Origin: Parapedobacter lycopersici
GTDB lineage: Bacteria; Bacteroidota; Bacteroidia; Sphingobacteriales; Sphingobacteriaceae
Assembly (NCBI RefSeq): GCF_024643285.1
Contig: NZ_JAMSLW010000002.1
Location: 62,001-126,000, forward strand
Length of the DNA stretch: 64,000 bases
Reading direction: 5' to 3'
Shown: positions 34,593-43,770 of the stretch, one piece after another
How the letters are laid out: the number at the start of each line of letters is the position of its first letter
Numbering within the stretch: position 1 is the first letter of the stretch
Program-made: the position numbers and the translations under genes
Notes under the pieces: model-generated
Told to the model about the DNA's origin: nothing
Databases searched by the model: none
Seen by the model: only the letters and a program-made list of their open reading frames with translations

Positions 34593-34662
34593 GGTTTATT
34601 TTGGTATAGTAATCATAAAATAGCGGGATCTCCAGGTTGGAAATCCCGGGTGTGCTGCGAAC

Positions 34663-35424
34663 TTAATAGGTTAATTTCGCAGCACTGTCTTCATCAATAT
34701 ACAATACAGCATTTGCTTTCTTGCGCAGTATTGTCGACGGAAACATTTCCGAAATATCGTTATTTACAGTGTGATATATGGCATCTGCCTTAAATTTCCC
34801 CGGAACAATGGCATAGGCATATTTCGCTTCCAGCAACGCAGGTATGGTAATCGTAATGGCATGGCTAGGCACATCCTCGATCAGGGGGAATGCACCATCA
34901 TTCACCTGCTGTAAGCGACAATCCTGATCGAGGTCAACAACCTTCACCACCAACGGATCGTTGAAATCGGCTACATGCGGATCATTGAACGCCAAATGCG
35001 TATTTTCACCGATACCCAGTATAACAATATCAACCGGGTATTTAGCTAACAGTGCTGCATACCGGTTGCACTCGCCCTGCGGATCGCCGGTATTCCCGTC
35101 CATGTAGTGCACCTGCCCTACCTGTACCTTGGAAAAGATCCTGTCTTTTAAAAAGTTGGCAAAACCCTGCGGTGCATCCGGGTTCAATCCGATATATTCA
35201 TCCATGTGGAAGGCAACGATGCGCGACCAGTCAATGTCTTTTTTTACGAGCTCGGCTAAAAATTCGTTTTGCGAGGGTGCCGATGCAAAAATAATGCTCA
35301 CCAATTCCTGCTGTGCAAGCAGTGCGTTGATTTTAGCAGCGATCTGTTCTGCCGCTGCCCGACCCAGGGCCGGCCGGTCTTCATGAATCTGGATGTTCAG
35401 CTGATCTTTCTTGATTTCTTTCAT
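34663..35424 (-). CDS. nagB: Glucosamine-6-phosphate deaminase
   Basis: A 253-residue enzyme that converts glucosamine-6-phosphate to fructose-6-phosphate and ammonia in the cytoplasm. Family motifs: 'IIFASAPSQNEFLAEL' (phosphate loop), 'VAFHMDEYIGLNPDAPQGF' with the catalytic Asp, 'VDIVILGIGENTHLAFNDP' (canonical ENGHLAF has Thr here for Gly), and 'AITITIPALLEAKYAYAIVPG'. The length is usual. It lies 42 bp after nagA in the same direction, so NagA to NagB is a direct metabolic pair. A 6-phosphogluconolactonase-type relative is possible but less likely given the neighbour. Confidence 0.9.
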   Translation of the reverse strand: MKEIKKDQLNIQIHEDRPALGRAAAEQIAAKINALLAQQELVSIIFASAPSQNEFLAELVKKDIDWSRIVAFHMDEYIGLNPDAPQGFANFLKDRIFSKVQVGQVHYMDGNTGDPQGECNRYAALLAKYPVDIVILGIGENTHLAFNDPHVADFNDPLVVKVVDLDQDCRLQQVNDGAFPLIEDVPSHAITITIPALLEAKYAYAIVPGKFKADAIYHTVNNDISEMFPSTILRKKANAVLYIDEDSAAKLTY

Positions 35425-35466
35425 AGCAAAAATGTAATGGTAATTAGCAACATATAACTCGAACGG

Positions 35467-36681
35467 TTAGGACGCCCGGGAATCCCGTGTGCTGTCGTAA
35501 ACCACTTCTCCGTTAATAATGGTTTTGTCAATCTCAATATCCTGATTAAAAATTACAATATCCGCATCCATTCCCGGGAGCAATACGCCTTTCTGGCTGT
35601 CTACACCCAAGATCCGTGCTGGGGTTTGCGTAATCATCCGGACGGATTCGAGGAGCGGCACCTCGGCTATTTGTACCATCGTACGCACCAGCCGGTCTGT
35701 CGTGGCCACACTGCCGGCAAAAGAACTCCGGTCGGGCAGTTTGGCAACGCCATCTTCCACAATGACTGGCAGTCCATCGTGCAGGCTACCCAGGATACTC
35801 TCGCCCGGCGGCAGTCCGGCTGCCCGCATGGCGTCCGTGATCAGTGCCGTGCGGTCGACACCCTTTATCTTATAAATCAGTTTCAGCAGGGGAGCGGGTA
35901 GGTGTACCCCGTCGGCAATGATTTCCACGTCCATCTCGTCAATCAGGTATGCGGCTTCAATTGCCCCGGCATACCGCATCGCATTCTTACGTGACACCCC
36001 TGCCATACAGGAATAGAAATGTGTAGCCAGCGAATAGCCATTTTCAAAACCCAGCAATGCTTCCTCATACGTCGCATCAGTATGAGCCAACGCAACAAGA
36101 ATACCATTGGATTTCGCATACTGTGCAAACGCCAGGGCGCCGTCCAGTTCAGGCGCAGCACTCCAGCGTTTTATATCCTTCGAGTGCTGGATAATCTCCC
36201 TATATTCCTCCGGTTTCGGATTCCGGATATACCGGGGGTCCTGTGCGCCACGCTGATTCATGGCAAAATAAGGTCCCTCCAAATGTACACCCAGGAACTG
36301 CGCACCTTTGGTGTTATTCCTGTTGGCCGATTTATAAATATCCAGCGTACGGAGCAGTTCCTCAGTTTCACTGGTCAATGTCGTCGGGAGCATTGCCGTT
36401 GTACCATGCTTGGCATGGGCCTCCGCAATTTTAAGAAATGCTTCTTCGGTACCGTCCATAAAATCATGACCGCCACCGCCGTGTACATGGATATCGATAA
36501 AACCCGGTGCCACATATTGCCCTCCGGCGTCAATTTCCACGGCATCCGGGAGATCAACACGCTGATCCCCCACCGCAAGGATCTTACCGTCCTTTACGAT
36601 TATTGTACCCGATTTAATGGTTCGATATGGTGTCAGTATTTGTCCGTTAACGATCTTAATGTTTTTTCCTGAATTGTGCAT
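35467..36681 (-). CDS. nagA: N-acetylglucosamine-6-phosphate deacetylase
   Basis: A 404-residue amidohydrolase-superfamily enzyme removing the acetyl group from GlcNAc-6-P. Metal and catalytic residues are all visible: His65/His67 in DIHVHGGGG, Glu135 in GVHLEGPYF, His200 in VALAHTD, His221 in LATHFYSCM and Asp283 in ALITDAMRAAG. Length and motif order are those of the family. It precedes nagB by 42 bp and follows the CBM9-like gene by 118 bp. No GlcNAc kinase is seen in the window; phosphorylation must come from a gene elsewhere. Confidence 0.95.
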   Translation of the reverse strand: MHNSGKNIKIVNGQILTPYRTIKSGTIIVKDGKILAVGDQRVDLPDAVEIDAGGQYVAPGFIDIHVHGGGGHDFMDGTEEAFLKIAEAHAKHGTTAMLPTTLTSETEELLRTLDIYKSANRNNTKGAQFLGVHLEGPYFAMNQRGAQDPRYIRNPKPEEYREIIQHSKDIKRWSAAPELDGALAFAQYAKSNGILVALAHTDATYEEALLGFENGYSLATHFYSCMAGVSRKNAMRYAGAIEAAYLIDEMDVEIIADGVHLPAPLLKLIYKIKGVDRTALITDAMRAAGLPPGESILGSLHDGLPVIVEDGVAKLPDRSSFAGSVATTDRLVRTMVQIAEVPLLESVRMITQTPARILGVDSQKGVLLPGMDADIVIFNQDIEIDKTIINGEVVYDSTRDSRAS

Positions 36682-36799
36682 GTATAAAGTCTAATGAAGT
36701 ATGGATAAAAGAAAGTTTCATATATATAGACCATGAAAAATGGAAAAGTACCATCCCGATCTAAAATTTTGCCGGAAGAATTTCAGTATACTAAATCCC

Positions 36800-37534
36800 T
36801 TAATTGAACACCAATTGCCCGAAATATGCCGGTAAATGAAAGTTGGGCACTTCATGTTGTACGGGCGACCACGTAATGTAATGCGGATTAGTGCTTTTAC
36901 TGGCCGTTTTATAAAAATTGGCCCGCCAGGCAATTCCAGCACTCGGCGGCGTGACCGTTCCGTATTTTTCCAGTATCCTCAAGGGGATACGACATTCTAT
37001 CGTCCAGGTTACCGGATCATTGATAGGCGGGTCTACAACCTTTGGTAAGGAGTGTGCAACCTCAAACGCGGCGATATCTTCATCGGTAAACGGTTTTCGC
37101 TCCACACCGTTGTACCGCATGAGGACCGTGCCGCCGGCATTGATCTCTAAGTTGAAGTAATGTAACGGATGGTGCACGTCCGGGGAAAAGAAAAACTCGA
37201 CACAGGCATCACGTGATACCGGGCCATTGGGCTCCTGCACCAGGCTGCTGACGTAGCGGTCTTGTACCCGGAAAATCAAATACAGGTTGTCGGCATCGTA
37301 TTGCATCTTCGCATGGGTCACCGGTTTAAACGGAGGTATTTCCCCCATATAGTTGGTGAGCACAACCTTGGCTACTTCGTTCCATTGCGGCTTATCCCAT
37401 TTGCCGTCAACGGGGATGGTAGTCATGGACCGACTCACATGGTATACCGAATCCTGCGCCATAGCTATTCCGGATATCAGGGCAAACGTTGGTATGGCAA
37501 TCAACAATCGCCAAGTGTTTTTCAAGTTATTCAT
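36800..37534 (-). CDS. Carbohydrate-binding family 9-like secreted protein
   Basis: A 244-residue protein with a signal peptide (LLIAIPTFALISGIAMAQ) and one CBM9-like domain: 'TIPVDGKWDKPQWNEVAKVV', 'AKMQYDADNLYLIFRVQDRYV', 'RDACVEFFFSPDVHHPLHYFN', 'INAGGTVLMRYNG', and 'VTWTIECRIPLRILEKYG'. It is the same fold as the 10375-11277 protein, but lacks a lipobox and is shorter. As a member of module (c) of the polysaccharide locus it may bind the polymer or its products outside the cell. No enzymatic residues were seen. Confidence 0.85.
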   Translation of the reverse strand: MNNLKNTWRLLIAIPTFALISGIAMAQDSVYHVSRSMTTIPVDGKWDKPQWNEVAKVVLTNYMGEIPPFKPVTHAKMQYDADNLYLIFRVQDRYVSSLVQEPNGPVSRDACVEFFFSPDVHHPLHYFNLEINAGGTVLMRYNGVERKPFTDEDIAAFEVAHSLPKVVDPPINDPVTWTIECRIPLRILEKYGTVTPPSAGIAWRANFYKTASKSTNPHYITWSPVQHEVPNFHLPAYFGQLVFN

Positions 37535-37570
37535 TGTTATCTATCTTTGCGTTTATATTCAAGCCTTGAG

Positions 37571-38623
37571 TTAAGCACCAGCAAGTATGGCACGGATCGT
37601 GTCTTGCTGCGTGTCGGTCAGCGCTATCTTTCCGCCCTTCGCATTTGATCGCAGTTGGTCCGGTGTGGAGGATGACGGGATCACCGGGCCCATTCCCGGA
37701 ATGCGGAGCATGTAGGCGATAACCAGCTCATTCAGCTGCATATCCCACGCTGTCGCCAGCGCCGCCAGTTTCCGCACCTTGGCCATAGCTTCCGTGTTGG
37801 CCGCCTTGTCCAGCGACTGCTCGTCGTACAGGCGGTCGCCCGGACCTATTTTCGCGCCATCCAGATACCTCCCCGTCAGCAGTCCCCGGGCAAGCGGGCT
37901 CCATGCGATGTACGAAATGCCCTGTTCTTCCGCCATCACCTGCGTACCGGCGTAGTCGGCGGCCTCACCGGCGAGAACGTCAAACTGATTCTGCACGGCT
38001 GCTATACGGCTTCTCACGGTGAAACAGGTCCCGCAGTCCAAGTAGGCTTTAAGCTGGGAAACGTTGAAGTTGGATACCGCAAAGTAGCGAATCAAGTCCC
38101 TTCCCACTGCATCCTCAATTGCCGAAAGACTCTCTTCGATGGGCGTTTCGCTATCAAAGGAATGAAAGTATAGCAGGTCGATGCAGTCGACCTGCAGTCG
38201 ATCCAGACTCCGGTAGAGGGCCTCCAGAATGTTTGCCCTTGACAGTCCGCAATGGTTCGGCGTGTTCCCGTCCATCGTGCCGGATAATTTTGTGGCGAGT
38301 ACAACGTTTCTTCGCTGGGAAGGGTTGCTTTTAAGCCATTTTCCGATAATACGCTCCGAATTGCCGGAAGCATTGTTGTATCGGTTGGCCGTGTCCCAAA
38401 AGGTCACGCCCAACTCGACGGCGAGGTCAAAGATTCCGAACGCCGTCGTTTCGTCCACGCGCGAACCGTCGCCCGCTTCAGGGTACCCGATTTTCCAAGT
38501 TCCCAACCCTACATTAGACACGTTTAATCCCGTATTGCCCAACCTTCGGTAAGGCATTCCATTAAAGCTGTCTACTTTAAAAGGAAGGTTGTAATGGGCT
38601 GGGTTGCCATACTCATTTTTCAT
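37571..38623 (-). CDS. Aldo/keto reductase
   Basis: A 350-residue AKR-superfamily enzyme without signal peptide. The catalytic tetrad is visible: Asp77 in FWDTANRY, Tyr82, Lys112 in LATKLSG and His154 in LLYFHSFDS. 'YRRLGNTGLNVSNVGLGTW' marks the N-terminus and 'IPSSSTPDQLRSNAKG' the NADP-binding C-terminal part. It is a cytoplasmic enzyme inside module (c), so it may reduce or oxidise a sugar released from the polymer; the specific sugar cannot be inferred. It ends 36 bp before the CBM9-like gene and starts 15 bp after the large LamG protein gene, indicating one operon. Confidence 0.92.
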   Translation of the reverse strand: MKNEYGNPAHYNLPFKVDSFNGMPYRRLGNTGLNVSNVGLGTWKIGYPEAGDGSRVDETTAFGIFDLAVELGVTFWDTANRYNNASGNSERIIGKWLKSNPSQRRNVVLATKLSGTMDGNTPNHCGLSRANILEALYRSLDRLQVDCIDLLYFHSFDSETPIEESLSAIEDAVGRDLIRYFAVSNFNVSQLKAYLDCGTCFTVRSRIAAVQNQFDVLAGEAADYAGTQVMAEEQGISYIAWSPLARGLLTGRYLDGAKIGPGDRLYDEQSLDKAANTEAMAKVRKLAALATAWDMQLNELVIAYMLRIPGMGPVIPSSSTPDQLRSNAKGGKIALTDTQQDTIRAILAGA

Positions 38624-38638
38624 ATTTTTATTCCTCGA

Positions 38639-41600
38639 TTATTGACGCGCTGCAATACCGATTGGAACTTCCCCCTTTTTTCGCACAAAACGCACATTGT
38701 TTTCCTCTAATATTTCGTCTATCTCGTTGTCCGGATCGACGCGAATATATAAATCGCCGGAATAACGGATATTGGTAAAGGTAAGTTCCGTGCGCTTTGC
38801 CTCTAAGTCTGTCGGGGCTTCCATGCCCCTGATCAGTTGCGTTTCAAGAAGTTCATCACCATCAAACAGGGTGACTTTAAACGTTCCAACGGCGTGATTT
38901 CCGATGTTGTGGACTATGCAAGTGACCACCTCATTATCAAATATAACATCCCAGGGATCAATTGCCAAATCCGCTAACGTGTTTGCCGATTTAAGAGCCG
39001 TCAGTTGTTCTATTTTTATGACAACCGGCACTTTTGGGGGTATTGGCAGGCTGATGGTATCGAAACGTCTGACGATTTGGCTAGTTTGCCAGATCAGCGC
39101 TTCGCCCTCCCCTGTTCCATGCTGGTCTTCCAAAAGGCTAATTCGATATGTACCGTCGTCTATACGCATGAGTTGCATAGCCAGCTCACGCATTTTCTCA
39201 TCAAACGAGTAGGCCGCTACCTCGAGCGCCGTGTTGTCCGCATGCAAAACGACACGGGCTATCTCCGGCCCACCTCCCGACGGCCACGCTACTGCTAGGA
39301 CAAGGTGTGCGTCGAGACGTGTCCCACGTTTTCCCCCCAGCATATACTCATACATATTATTCGCGCCATAGGGACTGAAATCGTCGCGATGCACATTCGA
39401 CCCTGTAAACCGATAGAACGCGTATTCGTCCAAAACGGATGTGTACCGCTGGAATTCAGTTGCCAATTCGTCCAAACTTTTCGACCGATAGGGTTGCTCA
39501 GGCACGTCTTTTCCCCAGTACCAGTTGATCGCGTTGACGGACGACTTAAACGCGTCTTCATAATAGTTCCTCGGAATTTCGTCAGGTTTCCCTAACCAAC
39601 GTGCAGCTTCCAGTTCTCGTTCAAAAGCGTACGCCTGCCCCAGATTATTTACGATGGTATTGTAGCGCTCACTGATAAAATCCCCGATATGCATTCTATC
39701 CATGGGGTAGACGTTGCAATAGCCGTCCTTAAAATAGCGCGTGGCCTCTAAACCGGTTTGTGCAGCATCAATCACATAGCGGGCATTTTCGTTTCCATCC
39801 AGCGGAAGATCGGGCTGGTGGAAACTGAGAAAGAGAACGTCGTCGTTCCATCCACCGCCCAGCTGTCCATCCGGATTTTGCCGTTCGGCCCACCAGTCTG
39901 CAATGTCATGCCGCTTACGATTGAAATCACGCATATATACAGCCCAATCGGGCGCTCCATCAGGATTCGGCAAGGTAACCAGCGGCACGTTTTCTGGATT
40001 AATGACTTTCCCATCTTTATAGTCCGGGCCGCTCACCCGGATCAAATAATTGGCGATGAAGTGATTGGTGTCTACGCGATTAATGGCCAATGCTGGCAGG
40101 ATCATATCAAAGGGTCCGCCATATGAATACGGCGCCGAGATGGACACTTGTTTACCGGTGAATTGCCACGGCATGAATTCGTACATTTTCCCGTATTGCA
40201 TATTGGCTGGAACAATTTCCTTCGCCGTATATTCATGGAGTGAAAGATACGTTGCCGCCTCTTCCACGAATAACGCCGCCCCATTACTGTCGTCACCCAC
40301 GCGTATTGCTGCATCTCCCGCAGTTGCGAGGTCGACCCATAAACGGTCGCCTCCCGTGACCACGATATCCTGAAAATCGATGGTGATTGCCAGCTGCGAA
40401 AAATCATCGTTGAATCCCTGCAGCCGAATGGCAAATTGGTTCCACATGCGCGAGGGGACTCCCGGGTCGCGTACACGAATGAACAGAACTTCTTCAGGTA
40501 ACGCCGTTTTGATGGGCAGCGTAAGCGAAATAGACCGTATCCCCGTACTTTCGTTATACGGTTCGCTCAAAATGTTGAGTCGCTCAAAAGCGCCGATTTC
40601 CACCTCAGAGCCGGCCTGCCCCAGTGCTTTGGATGTAGCCAAGGCGATCTTCCGCTCGTCCCTCGAAGTTAACGCGTGAATGGCAAAAACGCTGCGATCG
40701 TCCGCTGGCGTGTTGTCCATGCCGATACGTAACTTTTTACCATATGGATGGGCAGCAGTCGACTGGATTTTGTCGAAATGATACAGTCCGACGTTTTGGA
40801 TCCGCTTCTCGCCCGATAGCGGAACATGGATATCTCCACTAAATCCATCTGGAGTTCCATATTCCTCCGTAAAAGGGATGCGGAATGTCGACCCATAGGT
40901 CGTATTGATCGTCGACCCATAGAAGAAATGATCTCCACGGGGGACGGAAAAAAGTTCCCGGGACTGTTCATCGCGCTCGCCATATGCCTCAAAGTCGACA
41001 TTCGTTAGGTTACCCGTTGCCGTTATGAAGTTTACTTTGGAATCTCCGGCCGTCGCAATATCCACTTTTTCCGCATGGAAATCGGCATCCCCCGGAATAA
41101 TCGTAAACATGGCATAAGGGTGCGGCCACGCCATCTCATTCCGACCGTCCATGATATACCAGCCGGGTATATGACCATCCGAAACGGATTCGGGCCAAAC
41201 CTCCTTGATGACAAACGTTTCTCCGGGATTCACCTGAGGCAGCTGTTCCGCATGGCTTGCGCCGCTAATTGCTTTTATTTTGTTAAGATCGACCTGCTCC
41301 CGGTGATAAACCCGGTTGTCGTCGCCAGGTGCCGTGTTGGAGGCGATGAGTGATCGGATCTCATTTTCGGAGATAGGCCGATCCATCAGATACAGCTCAT
41401 CATAAACCACGTCAGCGGCCGGGAGGTGAAATAAGCCCGGAAGCGCTGTCTCAAACCAAGATTGTTTATTCCAGGAAGATCCTACCCTTTTTCCGTTGAT
41501 CCATAATTCCATACCATATGCCCAGTCCCAATTGAAAACAATATGGTTCCACTGCCGCGTGTCCCAGACGGCATCCGTTTTCAGCTCATGACGTTTATAC

Positions 41601-42151
41601 CGAGCATCGGTTACGTAGGCAGACAGTTTACCATCATCGCCTACGACGACCCCCAGCAAATCCCTGTCCTTCCGACCAAAGGAAACACTTGTCTGCTCAA
41701 ACAAGGGTCCCGAAAAGGGCAAATCCCCCTTTGCCCAAAAGGCAACGGCACCGAGCCGGGCATTTATCCGCCCACCGCCCCAGATAAAGGGCTGATTATA
41801 TCCCATCTCGTTGCCCGGGCGTGTGTTGAAGATTACCGCGGTTACGAGATCGAGGTCGATTCCAGTCATATTGTCTTCGTCCGGCGGTGTAGGGATCTCG
41901 GCCATCCGAATCCCTTTTCCAAACCGGGCTTCGGGAAAATCGATCTTCCTTTCTTCGATTGTTTTTTTCCCCGATTGCTGGATGATGTCCTCTTTAAAAA
42001 AATCGTCGTTATCAAATGACAGGTGGTACGACACCGGGGATACCCGAAGTCCTCCCTCCCTATTTTGGACAGTTTGTGCAACGCTGCCTTCCGTTACCAA
42101 CGCGCATACGGCGGTGACAACGAAAAAGCCGAAGTGATTTTTTTTCGACAT
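38639..42151 (-). CDS. Large secreted LamG / alpha-alpha-toroid-like / CARDB protein, putative lyase or binding protein
   Basis: A 1170-residue protein with signal peptide (FFVVTAVCALVTEGSVAQ). Residues 40-270 are a LamG/ConA-like domain ('LGAVAFWAKGDLPFSG', 'QWNHIVFNWDWAYGMELWING', 'ADVVYDELYLMDRPISENEI'). Residues 300-720 are beta-rich and unassigned. Residues 730-950 look helical with a 'QNPDGQLGGGWNDDVLFLSF' block reminiscent of the substrate cleft of (alpha/alpha) toroid enzymes. Residues 1055-1155 are a CARDB domain ('VVTCIVHNIGNHAVGTFKVTLF', 'VDPDNEIDEILEENN'). I do not know a characterised protein with this order. The position next to two PL10-like lyases suggests action on the same polymer. 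Confidence 0.75.
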   Translation of the reverse strand: MSKKNHFGFFVVTAVCALVTEGSVAQTVQNREGGLRVSPVSYHLSFDNDDFFKEDIIQQSGKKTIEERKIDFPEARFGKGIRMAEIPTPPDEDNMTGIDLDLVTAVIFNTRPGNEMGYNQPFIWGGGRINARLGAVAFWAKGDLPFSGPLFEQTSVSFGRKDRDLLGVVVGDDGKLSAYVTDARYKRHELKTDAVWDTRQWNHIVFNWDWAYGMELWINGKRVGSSWNKQSWFETALPGLFHLPAADVVYDELYLMDRPISENEIRSLIASNTAPGDDNRVYHREQVDLNKIKAISGASHAEQLPQVNPGETFVIKEVWPESVSDGHIPGWYIMDGRNEMAWPHPYAMFTIIPGDADFHAEKVDIATAGDSKVNFITATGNLTNVDFEAYGERDEQSRELFSVPRGDHFFYGSTINTTYGSTFRIPFTEEYGTPDGFSGDIHVPLSGEKRIQNVGLYHFDKIQSTAAHPYGKKLRIGMDNTPADDRSVFAIHALTSRDERKIALATSKALGQAGSEVEIGAFERLNILSEPYNESTGIRSISLTLPIKTALPEEVLFIRVRDPGVPSRMWNQFAIRLQGFNDDFSQLAITIDFQDIVVTGGDRLWVDLATAGDAAIRVGDDSNGAALFVEEAATYLSLHEYTAKEIVPANMQYGKMYEFMPWQFTGKQVSISAPYSYGGPFDMILPALAINRVDTNHFIANYLIRVSGPDYKDGKVINPENVPLVTLPNPDGAPDWAVYMRDFNRKRHDIADWWAERQNPDGQLGGGWNDDVLFLSFHQPDLPLDGNENARYVIDAAQTGLEATRYFKDGYCNVYPMDRMHIGDFISERYNTIVNNLGQAYAFERELEAARWLGKPDEIPRNYYEDAFKSSVNAINWYWGKDVPEQPYRSKSLDELATEFQRYTSVLDEYAFYRFTGSNVHRDDFSPYGANNMYEYMLGGKRGTRLDAHLVLAVAWPSGGGPEIARVVLHADNTALEVAAYSFDEKMRELAMQLMRIDDGTYRISLLEDQHGTGEGEALIWQTSQIVRRFDTISLPIPPKVPVVIKIEQLTALKSANTLADLAIDPWDVIFDNEVVTCIVHNIGNHAVGTFKVTLFDGDELLETQLIRGMEAPTDLEAKRTELTFTNIRYSGDLYIRVDPDNEIDEILEENNVRFVRKKGEVPIGIAARQ

Positions 42152-42180
42152 GGTCTTATTTTGTTAGCTGTTGGCAATTA

Positions 42181-43743
42181 CTATTGCGCCTCCAGTACCG
42201 TTTTCATCAACACATTCATGTTCTTGATGTATTCCCTGACCGAGATATATTGTTGGTCGGAATTATCTCTGATGGAATTTCCATTCTCGTCACTAAGTCT
42301 GGCTGTATTAACCTCTTTGCCGTCCGCGGATATGGCATACGGCCTGCTGATCCATTCGTTCTTGGTCAACCACCGCCCGCGGCTGTCCAATTTATCCATG
42401 ACGTCCGCAACCGTCAAGCTCAGGTCTGCTTCCAGCTCCCTGATCCGCTTCGTCAAGAAAAACTGCTGTGGGGTTTCGCCCCGCTCAAACCGCGTCGCTT
42501 TCAGGGGCGAATTCGCGGTGGCCTCCTCCGGGGTTAGCTTGTTTACTTTCTCGTATTCGTCCTTAAGCCGCTGAATATTGACGTTGGCCTTGCCACCATA
42601 ATGGGCGAGTAAATTTTTATCGTCATAGTCGACCCAATATACGCCATCCGCCACCCCGGTGCCCTTACGATGCGCGTAAAGCCCCCGGTTTGTGCCGACT
42701 TCCACGAACGTCGAATGTGTCCGCGTGCCGTTTTCTGTTTGGTGATCCGGTAGACGGGAAGCTTCCAGCCAGGCGATCGCATCGGGAATCCTTGCTAAGA
42801 ACCGGCGGTCACCGGTAAACTTATAAAAATCGAGCATACGCATAGCGATCCGGAATGTAGCGCCCGGCATCAGGCCTGCAGGTTCGTAGCTTCTGGCGTG
42901 GGCAGGCCTGAGGTTCATGTCGTATTGCTCGGTCCACCCGCCCTGTGGATTCCCCTGCTGGGTGAGGATGAAGAAGTTCATCGCCCGATGTATGGGATCC
43001 AGCAGCCGTTGCTCACCCAATGTGTAATAGCAATCAATGAGAAATTCGAGGTTGCCCCATATCACGTCATCATTGTACGTATAGAACGACGTATAATCTT
43101 CCTTTCCATGATGCGGATGGTTGTGCATTAGCGGATACCGCTGTGGCCAACCACCGAGCGGGTACTGTGCTTCCAGGATAAAATCAATAGCTTTATCCAA
43201 CGCCGGCTTAAACCGCGGATCAAGCTTCTCCAGATAAATCCGTAAGAGAAATTCCGCAGCCTTTGAGGTAGTGACATCATCAAATGTCGCATTGCCATAA
43301 TATTGATTATGTTCTTCAAAGCCCCAGGCATTTTTCCCGGTGGTATTATACCATTCCTTCAACGAACGGTCGCCCGCGAAGTCGATCATATAATTCCACC
43401 CACCGCGTGGATGCTGACCCCAGATCAACGCTTCTGCTACGCGCTCGGCTGCCTGATAATAATATTCGTCTTTCGTAATCTGGTAAGCATCTAAAAACAG
43501 GTTTCCCATGCTCACGGTGCCGGGTTCCTGCACCCAGATCTGCGTATCAAACGCCTCAAGCTCGCCCCACCGCCTGGACAAGTCCTCGAAATAGAAGCCA
43601 ACATACCCGCCATGGGTACTGACTTCCTCCACCATAAACTTGGTGGCTTTCAACATCGTTTGTTTTACCCGCCCGATATCCTGACCGACAGCGGTATTAA
43701 CGAAAATCAAGCCTATTAAACAGCTTATGCAAATTTTTCTCAT
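42181..43743 (-). CDS. PL10-like polysaccharide lyase, copy A
   Basis: A 520-residue secreted protein (signal ISCLIGLIFVNTAVGQ) with an (alpha/alpha) toroid. Signatures of the pectate lyase PL10/Pec_lyase group are 'EAQYPLGGWPQRYPL', 'FYTYNDDVIWGNLEFLIDCY' (corresponding to the ITFNDnA block) and 'GGWTEQYDMNLRPAHARSYEP', where the Arg of AR(S/T)(Y/F)E matches the catalytic-base Arg of characterised PL10 lyases. The chain is longer than a bare PL10 catalytic domain, with a divergent C-terminus. Substrate is probably a uronate polymer, not necessarily pectin. It is a tandem paralogue of 43771-45345, 27 bp apart. Confidence 0.8.
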   Translation of the reverse strand: MRKICISCLIGLIFVNTAVGQDIGRVKQTMLKATKFMVEEVSTHGGYVGFYFEDLSRRWGELEAFDTQIWVQEPGTVSMGNLFLDAYQITKDEYYYQAAERVAEALIWGQHPRGGWNYMIDFAGDRSLKEWYNTTGKNAWGFEEHNQYYGNATFDDVTTSKAAEFLLRIYLEKLDPRFKPALDKAIDFILEAQYPLGGWPQRYPLMHNHPHHGKEDYTSFYTYNDDVIWGNLEFLIDCYYTLGEQRLLDPIHRAMNFFILTQQGNPQGGWTEQYDMNLRPAHARSYEPAGLMPGATFRIAMRMLDFYKFTGDRRFLARIPDAIAWLEASRLPDHQTENGTRTHSTFVEVGTNRGLYAHRKGTGVADGVYWVDYDDKNLLAHYGGKANVNIQRLKDEYEKVNKLTPEEATANSPLKATRFERGETPQQFFLTKRIRELEADLSLTVADVMDKLDSRGRWLTKNEWISRPYAISADGKEVNTARLSDENGNSIRDNSDQQYISVREYIKNMNVLMKTVLEAQ

Positions 43744-43770
43744 GGTAAGTTTTAAAAGGTTAGCGATTTT

